Assembly (NCBI GenBank): GCA_046704385.1
Contig: JBJKSB010000018.1
Span: forward strand, 62,001-126,000
Reading direction: 5' to 3'
Length of the DNA: 64,000 nucleotides
Origin: GH45 sp046704385
GTDB taxonomy: Bacteria; Bacteroidota; Bacteroidia; Bacteroidales; SZUA-534
Shown piece by piece: positions 53,102 through 60,521 of this stretch. Both the position numbers and the translations under genes were made by a program. Numbering within the stretch: position 1 is the stretch's first letter; the number at the start of each line of letters is the position of its first letter. The notes beneath the pieces are model-generated. The model was not told the DNA's origin and did no database searches. It saw only the letters and a list, made by a program, of their open reading frames with translations.

Positions 53102-54613
53102 ATGAAAACTAAAAGTGTAAGTTTATATATCGTATTTGTTTTGGCTGCCATTGTTTTGGTAAATATAATTTCCGACAAGCTTTTTGTGCGATTGGACCTG
53201 ACCCAGGACAGCAGGTATACACTAAGTAAAGCAACCAAAGACATTATAAAAAATCTGGATGAACCGGTTACCATTACTGCTTATTTCAGTGAGGATTTAC
53301 CTCCTGATGTTGCCAGGACACGCCGCGATTTCAAAGAATTGCTCACTGAATACCGGAATGTTTCAAAAAACAATATAATGTATGAGTTCATCAACCCTAA
53401 TGGGGATGAAACAAAAGAACGCGAAGCTACAAGCGCCGGTATTCAGCCTGTTCTGATCAATGTACGCGATAAAGACCAGGTAAAACAGCAAAAAGCCTAT
53501 TTGGGTGCTGTAATTAAAAAAGGTGAACAGAAGGAAGTTATTCCTTTTATGCAACCAGGAACAGCAATGGAATATGCCTTGTCATCGGGAATAAAAAAAT
53601 TGACTGTTAAAAACAAGCCTGTAATTGGTATCCTGCAAGGCCATGGTGAACCTGAACTGAAAAATTTACAGCAGGCCATGGTTGAGTTAAATATTTTGTA
53701 CCAGGTTAAACCGATAAACCTTTCACAGCCAAATGCTCTGAATGGTGTCACTACGCTGGCAATTATTGCGCCTAAAGACAGTATACCCGATGCCGAGTTT
53801 CAACAAATTGATGCTTTTATGGCAAAAGGCGGCAGGGTTTATGTTGCGATTAACCGGGTTAATGGTGACTTGCAACAACAGCGCGGAACTACAGTTAATA
53901 CCGGGTTAGAAACCTGGTTGGCTAAGAAAAACTTAGTAGTTGATAACAACTTTGTAATTGATGCCACCTGTGCAGCAGTTGGGGTTCAGCAACAACAAGG
54001 ATTCTTCTCAATGACTTCGCAGGTAAAATTCCCCTACATACCCATTATTTCAAAATTTGCCGATCACCCTATTACCAAAGGTTTGGAGCAGGTTGTGGCT
54101 CAATTTATAAGTACGGTAACATTTACCGGTGATTCCACGGTTACTTATACCCCACTTCTTACAACATCTGAAAATGCCGGTACGTTATCATCACCCCTTT
54201 ATTTTGATATCCAGAAAAACTGGACAAAAAAGGATTTTCCGTTGGCTGAATTGCCGTTGGGTGCTTTACTTGAAGGAAATATCGGAGGATTGGGAAATAC
54301 CAAAATGGTAGTAATTGCCGATGGTGATTTTGCAATTACCGGTTCAGGACAGCAGGCACGGAAACAAAATCCTGACAATATTAACCTGATGGTGAATTCT
54401 ATTGATTATTTAAGTGATGATACAGGCTTAATCGACCTGAGAACCAAAGGAGTAACCTCTAGGCCATTGGATCAGATTGAAGATGGTAAAAAGACTTTCC
54501 TGAAATGGATGAACCTGCTATTACCTATCTTATTGATTATTATTATCGGATTTATCCGCGGCCAGCAACAACGCAATTTACGTTTCAAAAGAATGGAGGA
54601 AGGTTATGTCTAA
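53102..54613 (+). CDS. gldG: GldG, auxiliary subunit of the GldA-GldF transporter
   Basis: The protein has 503 residues. A single N-terminal helix (about 8-24) is followed by the conserved FVRLDLTQDSRYTLSKATKDIIKNLDEPVTITAYFSEDLPP stretch of the ABC-transporter auxiliary family. The large periplasmic domain contains VIGILQGHGEPELKNL and IAPKDSIPDAEFQQIDAFMAKGGRVYVAI, a GATase-like fold. A second helix (about 474-491) anchors the C-terminus. The stop overlaps the next gene by 8 bp, which indicates translational coupling. Confidence 0.92.
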   Translation: MKTKSVSLYIVFVLAAIVLVNIISDKLFVRLDLTQDSRYTLSKATKDIIKNLDEPVTITAYFSEDLPPDVARTRRDFKELLTEYRNVSKNNIMYEFINPNGDETKEREATSAGIQPVLINVRDKDQVKQQKAYLGAVIKKGEQKEVIPFMQPGTAMEYALSSGIKKLTVKNKPVIGILQGHGEPELKNLQQAMVELNILYQVKPINLSQPNALNGVTTLAIIAPKDSIPDAEFQQIDAFMAKGGRVYVAINRVNGDLQQQRGTTVNTGLETWLAKKNLVVDNNFVIDATCAAVGVQQQQGFFSMTSQVKFPYIPIISKFADHPITKGLEQVVAQFISTVTFTGDSTVTYTPLLTTSENAGTLSSPLYFDIQKNWTKKDFPLAELPLGALLEGNIGGLGNTKMVVIADGDFAITGSGQQARKQNPDNINLMVNSIDYLSDDTGLIDLRTKGVTSRPLDQIEDGKKTFLKWMNLLLPILLIIIIGFIRGQQQRNLRFKRMEEGYV

Positions 54614-55565
54614 GAGAACAAATTTTAAAAATGTATTTATAATACTGGGAGTACTAATTGTTTTATTGCTGGTAATTATATTAAAGGATCGTAAACAGGG
54701 TGATCGTTCGTTCCGGGCCTATGTGGTTCAGGTTGATACATCAAAGGTAGATGCAATTACGCTTACCCCGAAAGGAAAAGCACAACCGCTTGAGCTGACT
54801 AAAAAAGATAAGCTGTGGTTTTTACAGATGAAAAATAAACAGGTTCAGGCTGATAATGAAACCATAGATGCCTTATTGGGACAGATTAGTGCACTAAAAA
54901 CGAAAAGTGTTGCAGCAACCAGTAAAGATAAATGGCCGGAATATGAACTTACTGATTCAGCTGGCACCAGGATTGAGCTTAGAGCTGATGGCAAAAAACT
55001 GGCTGATGTGATGGTAGGAAAATTCTCGTATCAACAACCGCAGAATCAAAATCCTTACATGCGGCAAAATATGCAGATGTCTTCTTATGTTCGTAACTCA
55101 GACGAAGATGAAGTTTATTCGGTTGACGGTTATATAAGTATGATGGTAAACCGTGCATCAAATTCGTTCAGGGAAAATGCAATTTTAGTGGGCAAACCGG
55201 ACTCGTGGAAGAAACTAACCTTCACCTATCCTGCTGATAGCAGCTTTACGCTGACTAATCTTAACAATAAGTGGATGATTGATGGTATTATGGCTGATTC
55301 GAGTGCCGTAGCCAACTATTTTTCAAAAATACGGATGCTAACTTCAAATACTTACGATGATGAATTTGCTCCTACACCCGGTGTTGAAGCCGAAATGACA
55401 CTCAAAGTTGAAGGGGACAATTTCACACCCATTGAAATTAAAGCTTATAAAAATAATGCAGATGAATGGGTTTACAGTTCGTCTCTTAACAAAGAAAATT
55501 ATTTAAAATCTGATAAAGTAAATCAGAACTTATTCGTAGGAAAACAAAGTTTCATGGTAAAATAA
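54606..55565 (+). CDS. DUF4340 protein, partner of GldG
   Basis: The protein has 319 residues. An N-terminal anchor (about 9-25, VFIILGVLIVLLLVIIL) is followed by a periplasmic domain with the DUF4340 pattern VDAITLTPKGKAQPLELTKKDKLWFLQ...VQADNETIDALLGQISALKTK. This family is commonly found directly after gldG. The 8-bp overlap with gldG and the terminator 25 bp after its stop mark it as the last gene of the operon. Its role in the transporter is unknown, but co-translation suggests stoichiometric assembly with GldG. Confidence 0.88.
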   Translation: MSKRTNFKNVFIILGVLIVLLLVIILKDRKQGDRSFRAYVVQVDTSKVDAITLTPKGKAQPLELTKKDKLWFLQMKNKQVQADNETIDALLGQISALKTKSVAATSKDKWPEYELTDSAGTRIELRADGKKLADVMVGKFSYQQPQNQNPYMRQNMQMSSYVRNSDEDEVYSVDGYISMMVNRASNSFRENAILVGKPDSWKKLTFTYPADSSFTLTNLNNKWMIDGIMADSSAVANYFSKIRMLTSNTYDDEFAPTPGVEAEMTLKVEGDNFTPIEIKAYKNNADEWVYSSSLNKENYLKSDKVNQNLFVGKQSFMVK

Positions 55566-55589
55566 ATTTTTCTGGTTTAGTTTTTTTTT

Positions 55590-55629
55590 GAATCCCTTTC
55601 GGAATTTTCTGAAAGGGATTCTTATTTTT
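55590..55629 (+). terminator. Terminator of the gldA-gldF-gldG-DUF4340 operon
   Basis: The perfect 11-bp stem GAATCCCTTTC / GAAAGGGATTC has a 10-nt loop and is followed by TTATTTTTA. It lies 24 bp after the DUF4340 stop. Confidence 0.85.
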
Positions 55630-55655
55630 ATATAAACTAAACCAAAAACTGATAC

Positions 55656-56210
55656 ATGGACAAAACCATTATTTCAACTATCCAAATCAGGGATTTTAAC
55701 CAGGTAAAAGATATATCCGATCGTTGCTTTGGAGTTAATTATTTATCTATAAATCAACTCAATAAATTAATTTCTATTGAAGGTTTTTATTTAAAATTAT
55801 CGGTTAATAGTATCGTGGTTGGATTCTGTTTGGCCCAAAAAATCAGTATTCAGCAGATAAAATCCGATTTTTATATTTCAGAAACCGGCCCGGAGAAGTT
55901 TGGTATAATAAGAACAATTGCCATAGTACCTGAATATCAGCGTAAAGGCATGGGTTCGGCATTATTGAAAAAAATGGTGCATAAAATGGAGATTACTGGT
56001 AAATTTTCCAATATTTATTATCCTTCATGGGTTGAATCGCACAGCGCCGGGTTTACAAAAATTATAAAACGCGAAGGATTTGTGGAAGTTGGTATTTACA
56101 AAAACTATTGGTCGAACGATAGTATTGCTCAAAATTTCAAATGCATAAAATGCGGAAATCCTCCATGCAATTGTTCCATGCAATTGTATAAAAGAATTAT
56201 TGAAAAATAA
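55656..56210 (+). CDS. GNAT acetyltransferase with a C-terminal four-cysteine knot
   Basis: The protein has 184 residues. The GNAT core (about 5-150) shows the acetyl-CoA loop QRKGMGSALL (95-104) preceded by IIRTIAIVPEY and followed by SWVESHSAGFTKIIKREGFVEVG. The last 22 residues are a separate CxxC...CxC motif (Cys163, Cys166, Cys171, Cys173: KCIKCGNPPCNCSMQLY), suited to bind Zn. The substrate is unknown. The gene stands alone behind a terminator and converges with the following gene, 6 bp apart. Confidence 0.85.
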   Translation: MDKTIISTIQIRDFNQVKDISDRCFGVNYLSINQLNKLISIEGFYLKLSVNSIVVGFCLAQKISIQQIKSDFYISETGPEKFGIIRTIAIVPEYQRKGMGSALLKKMVHKMEITGKFSNIYYPSWVESHSAGFTKIIKREGFVEVGIYKNYWSNDSIAQNFKCIKCGNPPCNCSMQLYKRIIEK

Positions 56211-56216
56211 GGATAT

Positions 56217-57083
56217 TTACTTTTTGTCAAGATCAATGCCCCGCTCTTGAATATCAACGGTTTGCGTCATATTATTCTCAGCATAAAAGAAGGTTCCATA
56301 TATTAGGAACGGGTTACTTTCGTCTAAATCAGGTTCAGGAATAAGCTTATAGGTTACCACAAATTTTGATACGGCTGGCATGTTCATCCACATGAATTTA
56401 ACCAGTTGTTGCCTTTCGTTATAAATAAAAATGGCATTCTGACTTTTTATATTTTCAGCACGATAACCTACCGGAATTTTTTCCTGAATTTTTCCGTATT
56501 TGTCCAGGTCGCCTTTACTCACCATTACATTGACAATAATTTCTCCGTCTTTTTCGTAAGGCACCTGCCTGATACAGGCCACTCCCTCCGACTTAAATTC
56601 ATCATAGGTAATTTTAGTTTCTTCCTTTCTCTGCTCCAATTCAGCTTCGGTAGTTTCTCCTGGTGTAACCGTTATAACCTGGGGATAAATGTTCGAGCGA
56701 AAAGGTTCGGTGCTTTTAATCCAATTGGCAACTCCTTTAATCACAAAATAACCTTCCATGTTGGGAGCCACCGTAACACTCATCTTTACTTCAACCACCT
56801 GGCCAACCGGATAACTTAACCACTGAAACGTGGCTTTTTGATTCTCAAACTTAAAATCGGCATTCACCGTCGATTTGGCTACAGCTGTAAATCCGTTTGG
56901 GAGTTCGAGCTGGAGGCGGGCCACTCCTTCCATCTTATTTTCAGGTAAACTTACCGATAATAAAAATTCATTTCCTGCTTTCACCTCTTTTGGGGCAATG
57001 ATCAAAATATCATTATCCTGTGCTTCTAATTGCAGTCCAAATTGTATAATAATTCCTGAAAGTAAGAGAAAGCGTTTTATCAT
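56217..57083 (-). CDS. Secreted beta-rich protein of unknown function
   Basis: The protein has 288 residues from the ATG at 57083, where a signal peptide starts (MIKRFLLLSGIIIQFGLQLEAQ). A longer frame to 57152 would run through the promoter. The mature N-terminal half looks like an Ig- or cohesin-like beta-sandwich (EVKAGNEFLLSVSLPENKMEGVARLQLELPNGF). After a charged linker (EAELEQRKEETKITYDEFKSEG) the C-terminal part (about 195-280) contains KIPVGYRAENIKSQNAIF. No catalytic motif is seen. I do not recognise the family; it may be a Bacteroidota-specific envelope protein. Confidence 0.75.
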   Translation of the reverse strand: MIKRFLLLSGIIIQFGLQLEAQDNDILIIAPKEVKAGNEFLLSVSLPENKMEGVARLQLELPNGFTAVAKSTVNADFKFENQKATFQWLSYPVGQVVEVKMSVTVAPNMEGYFVIKGVANWIKSTEPFRSNIYPQVITVTPGETTEAELEQRKEETKITYDEFKSEGVACIRQVPYEKDGEIIVNVMVSKGDLDKYGKIQEKIPVGYRAENIKSQNAIFIYNERQQLVKFMWMNMPAVSKFVVTYKLIPEPDLDESNPFLIYGTFFYAENNMTQTVDIQERGIDLDKK

Positions 57084-57117
57084 GGTTTGCCTTGAATATT
57101 TATCCCATATGGAGGAG

Positions 57118-57147
57118 CAAAAATAGTTTTTTTTCCGGTTTAACAAA
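57118..57147 (-). promoter_or_regulatory. Promoter of the secreted protein gene
   Basis: On the minus strand TTTG (57147-57144), 18 nt, then TATTTTTG (57125-57118) matches the Bacteroidota consensus. The start is predicted about 31 nt before the ATG at 57083. Confidence 0.6.
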
Positions 57148-57269
57148 TGCAAATATTTATTATTATTTAACTTATAGATTAAAGAAAATTTTTAAAGTTA
57201 CCAATCCTCGGAGTGCTCTGTTGTTGAAGCTTTGGCGAAAGAGACAAGTCTATAGGGAATTCTTTTGAT

Positions 57270-59129
57270 TTAACTCCACTCGCTCAAATAGAGCCATCGG
57301 TTTTCCATTTCGGGTAGTGTATTTTCAATTTCAGAAAGCCTTTTTGATGCATTAATAATTTCATCTGTCGATAAGGTTCCTGAAGCCAGCGATTGTTCCA
57401 TATTGCTTTTTTCATTTTCCAGATTTTCAATCTGCTTTGACAATTGATCGAATTCCTGTTGTTCTTTATAGGTAAGTTTGGTTTTTTCCTTTTCTACTTC
57501 AGTTTCGGCTTTTTCAGGTTTGGGCTTATCGTCATTTTTCTGTTGTTTATCCTGATCGTTGACCCACTTCCTGTAATCACTGTAATTTCCCGGATAATCC
57601 TTAATCTTTCCATCTCCCTGAAAAACAAATAAATGATCAACAATTTTGTCCATAAAATAACGATCATGTGATACAATTATTACGCATCCCTGAAATTCTT
57701 TCAAATAATCTTCAAGAACATTCAAAGTCATAATATCCAAATCATTTGTTGGCTCATCCAAAATCAGAAAATTAGGATTCCGCATTAACACAGTCATCAG
57801 GTAAAGTCGGCGTTTTTCACCCCCGCTAAGTTTATATACATAAGAATAGTGCGTAGGTGGTGGAAACAAAAAATAATTTAAAAATTGGGTGGGCGAAAGC
57901 CTTCTGCCATCTCCCATCGGTATGTCCTCGGCAACTTCTTTAATTACATCGATTACCCGTTTATTTTCATCAAACCGTATACCTTCTTGCGTATAATACC
58001 CCATTACAACTGTTTGGCCAACCTCAATAGTCCCTTTATCAATGGCTTCACTTCCCGTGATAATATTCATAAAAGTCGTTTTTCCACAGCCATTATCACC
58101 AACTATACCAATTTTTTCTCCTTTTGCAAAGTTGTATGAAAAATCATCGAGTATTTTTAGGTTGTCAAAAGATTTATACAAGCTGGTAATCTCCAGTACT
58201 TTTTTTCCCAGCCGGGCACTCTGAACATCAATCTGGACTTCACCCTGGTGTTTTTTTCGTTGTGCCAGTTCTTTGGTCTCATAAAACGAGTCGATGCGAT
58301 ATTTTGCTTTGCCTGTTCTGGCAGAGGGTGTACGATTGATCCAGTCGAGTTCTTTTTTGAATAAAGCCCGGGCCTTATCAATTTCTATATTCTGGTTATA
58401 AACTCTTTCTTCACGTTTATTTAAAAAATAGGAATAATTGCCTTTGTACCGGAAAATCTGGTTATCGTCGAGCTCATATATAACATCACAAACCCTGTCA
58501 AGGAAGTAGCGATCGTGAGTTACCATGATCAAAGTGCTCTTTGATGATTTCAAAAAACCTTCAAGCCATTCAATCATATCCAGATCGAGATGGTTTGTAG
58601 GTTCATCGAGTATTAAAATATCAGGTTCACTAATTAAAACACTGGCCAGTGCCAGCCGTTTTTTTTGTCCACCAGACAGTTCTCCAACCCTTTGTTCATA
58701 ATTTGTAATTTTTAAGGTAGATAAAATCTGCCTGATCTTTAACTCATAATCCCAGGCGTTGAGCAAATCCATGGTATGAATGGCTGCATCTAGTCTTTCC
58801 GTATCATTTATCTGACAAGCAAGTTCATATTCTTTGATGGCTGATAATATCTTATCCGATGAATTATATACTTCATCAATTACTGAAAGATTTTCGTTTA
58901 ATGGCGGTTCCTGCTCTAAATACGCTACGGTTATATCGTTTCTGAAAATCAGGCTACCACTGTCAGCCGTATCTTTTCCTCCTAATATTCTTAACAAGGA
59001 TGTTTTTCCGGTCCCATTACGGGCTATAAGGGCAACACGCTGGTCCTTATCTATAGTAAAATTGATGTTTTCAAATAACACCAAATCGCCAAACGACTTG
59101 GTTAAATTTTCTACCTGTAAATAGTTCAT
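57270..59129 (-). CDS. uup: ABC-F ATPase, Uup-like
   Basis: The protein has 619 residues from the ATG at 59129 (MNYLQVENLTKSFGD); an 11-residue upstream extension is rejected because the -7 element TAAATTTG (59167-59160) overlaps it. There are two ABC domains without membrane helices: Walker A RNGTGKTS and GDNGCGKTT, signatures LSGGQKKRLALAS and LSGGEKRRLYLMT. The interdomain linker (LNKREERVYNQNIEIDKARALFKKE...) and the C-terminal coiled coil (about 510-619, KEQQEFDQLSKQIENLENEK) match Uup. ABC-F proteins act at the ribosome; Uup affects stalled translation and transposon excision in E. coli. It is transcribed alone after a terminator. Confidence 0.88.
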   Translation of the reverse strand: MNYLQVENLTKSFGDLVLFENINFTIDKDQRVALIARNGTGKTSLLRILGGKDTADSGSLIFRNDITVAYLEQEPPLNENLSVIDEVYNSSDKILSAIKEYELACQINDTERLDAAIHTMDLLNAWDYELKIRQILSTLKITNYEQRVGELSGGQKKRLALASVLISEPDILILDEPTNHLDLDMIEWLEGFLKSSKSTLIMVTHDRYFLDRVCDVIYELDDNQIFRYKGNYSYFLNKREERVYNQNIEIDKARALFKKELDWINRTPSARTGKAKYRIDSFYETKELAQRKKHQGEVQIDVQSARLGKKVLEITSLYKSFDNLKILDDFSYNFAKGEKIGIVGDNGCGKTTFMNIITGSEAIDKGTIEVGQTVVMGYYTQEGIRFDENKRVIDVIKEVAEDIPMGDGRRLSPTQFLNYFLFPPPTHYSYVYKLSGGEKRRLYLMTVLMRNPNFLILDEPTNDLDIMTLNVLEDYLKEFQGCVIIVSHDRYFMDKIVDHLFVFQGDGKIKDYPGNYSDYRKWVNDQDKQQKNDDKPKPEKAETEVEKEKTKLTYKEQQEFDQLSKQIENLENEKSNMEQSLASGTLSTDEIINASKRLSEIENTLPEMENRWLYLSEWS

Positions 59130-59171
59130 GAAGCATCGATAAAATCGCTCAAAAGTAGTCAAATTTATAAT

Positions 59172-59195
59172 AAAAAAAACCGCCCAAAGGCGGTT
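59172..59195 (-). terminator. Terminator of the response-regulator gene
   Basis: On the minus strand AACCGCC, a 4-nt loop and GGCGGTT are followed by a T-run (complement of 59172-59179). It lies 25 bp after the response-regulator stop and just before the ABC-F promoter. Confidence 0.9.
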
Positions 59196-59219
59196 CAGCT
59201 TTTATTTATAGTTGTCAAA

Positions 59220-59603
59220 CTAAACAAATTCCTGTACCAACTCTTTAACCCGGTTGATTAATTTATCGAGCTTCAGAGGTTTCTCAAAATAATCGGCTGC
59301 ACCCATTTCCTTTGCCCTTTTACCCTCTTCATACTGGCTTCGCGCAGTTACCATTATCACCGGAATACTGGAAAGCTTTTGGTCCTTCATCATCTCTTCC
59401 AACACGTCGTATCCTGATAAACCGGGCATCATAATATCTAATAGAACAAGATCAATATCTTTTTTTCTTAAAACAGCCAGGGCTTCTTCACCGGTAACAG
59501 CTGTCAATATTTTAAAATTTTGCCCCCTTAATGCACTTTCAAGCAATAAATTATTTGTTGATGAATCATCAACTAAAAGGACGTTGGGAATAGAGTTCTT
59601 CAT
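59220..59603 (-). CDS. Single-domain response regulator
   Basis: The protein has 127 residues, a receiver only. Asp12-Asp13 bind Mg, Asp56 in VLLDIMMPG is the phosphoacceptor, Thr86 (MVTAR) and Lys108 (FEKPLK) complete the site. No output domain is attached, so it acts by protein contact or as a phosphorelay intermediate. It is similar in form to the receiver of the hybrid kinase at 48826. It diverges from the Crp/Fnr gene, and a hairpin lies 20 bp before its start. Confidence 0.93.
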   Translation of the reverse strand: MKNSIPNVLLVDDSSTNNLLLESALRGQNFKILTAVTGEEALAVLRKKDIDLVLLDIMMPGLSGYDVLEEMMKDQKLSSIPVIMVTARSQYEEGKRAKEMGAADYFEKPLKLDKLINRVKELVQEFV

Positions 59604-59622
59604 AAGTACGAAAATTTAAGTC

Positions 59623-59653
59623 CTGGAAAAACGAATCTATTATTCTTTTCCAG
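59623..59653 (-). promoter_or_regulatory. Hairpin in the leader of the response-regulator gene
   Basis: CTGGAAAA and TTTTCCAG form 8-bp perfect arms, continued by GAAT/ATTC after a 2-nt bulge. It lies 20 bp before the response-regulator ATG, in the 168-bp gap to the Crp/Fnr gene. It could be a leader structure or an operator. Confidence 0.45.
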
Positions 59654-59771
59654 CAAATAAAAATAAGAAAACAATTCGTATTTTCATTTAAAATTTAAAT
59701 AATCAGCTTAGGAAATTTTATGAGATAAATCAAATTTCGGTATATTTAAGAAATATTTTAATGCGAGAAAA

Positions 59772-60443
59772 ATGACTACGGAAATTCAAAAAGCTTTTTC
59801 ACCATGGTTTGACAACCTTTCGGAAGAATTATTACTGAAAGTTGCTGAAAATCAAGTGAATCTGTCATACAACAAAGGTGAAATACTTAGTAAACAGGGA
59901 GGTTTTGCTTCGCACATGGTATTTTTAACAGAAGGTTTGGTTAAAATTTATAAGGAACATAATGATAAGAACCTGATCCTGAAAATAGTAAAACCGGGAG
60001 AGTTTATAGGGTTGTCGTCTCTTTATAATAAAGGGATATTTAATTATAGCGCCGCAACAATTGATAGTTCAAAGGTTTATAGCCTCAGTGCAGAGGTAAT
60101 AAAGTTTTTGGTTCAGAATAACTCTGATTTTGCTGAGAAAATTATTGCCCAGATAAATACGAATATGTCACAGTTTTTTGAACGCATTATCAGTCTCACA
60201 CAAAAACAGTTACATGGGCGAATTGCAGATGTGATACTACACTTGTCACGTGAAATATATGAAGCTGATAAATTCAATATGCTACTCACGCGCCGCGATA
60301 TTGCTGAATTTTGTGGTATGTCAACCGAAAGCGCTATCAGGATTTTAAAAGAATTCCATAATGACAAAATTGTTAATATTGATGGTAAATTTCTGGAAGT
60401 GATTAGTTACCCGTTGCTGGAGAGGCTGAGTGAAGTAGGATAA
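59772..60443 (+). CDS. Crp/Fnr-family transcriptional regulator
   Basis: The protein has 223 residues. An N-terminal cyclic-nucleotide-binding-like beta-roll (about 20-125, YNKGEILSKQGGFASHMVFLTEGLVKIY...VKPGEFIGLSSLY) is joined by a long helix to a winged helix (about 150-223) with recognition region LLTRRDIAEFCGMSTESAIRILKEFHND. The DIAEFCGMSTESAIR pattern is of Fnr type (E-S/T-x-x-R). There are no N-terminal cysteines for an Fe-S cluster, and the Arg-Ser cAMP motif is absent, so the effector is unknown. It is divergent from the response regulator. Confidence 0.9.
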   Translation: MTTEIQKAFSPWFDNLSEELLLKVAENQVNLSYNKGEILSKQGGFASHMVFLTEGLVKIYKEHNDKNLILKIVKPGEFIGLSSLYNKGIFNYSAATIDSSKVYSLSAEVIKFLVQNNSDFAEKIIAQINTNMSQFFERIISLTQKQLHGRIADVILHLSREIYEADKFNMLLTRRDIAEFCGMSTESAIRILKEFHNDKIVNIDGKFLEVISYPLLERLSEVG

Positions 60444-60521
60444 ATAGTTCTCAGTCTTCAGTCATCAGTCTTTAGTGGGCTGGGAGCATAAAAAAGAGTA
60501 CTGAATACTGTGAACTGTCGA
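60444..60521. repeat. Low-complexity spacer of drifting CAGTC-type repeats
   Basis: The spacer between convergent crp-like and argS genes contains CAGTCTTCAGTCATCAGTCTTTAGT (written here as its unit CAGTC / TCAGT) and TACTGAATACTGTGAACTG. It has the same character as the spacer at 24495. No gene or clear terminator is seen. Confidence 0.5.

Noticed and set aside
56406..56819. A 137-codon frame antisense to the secreted protein gene
   Set aside because: Shadow of a gene with a signal peptide and promoter; Phe-rich composition typical of antisense frames in AT-rich DNA.
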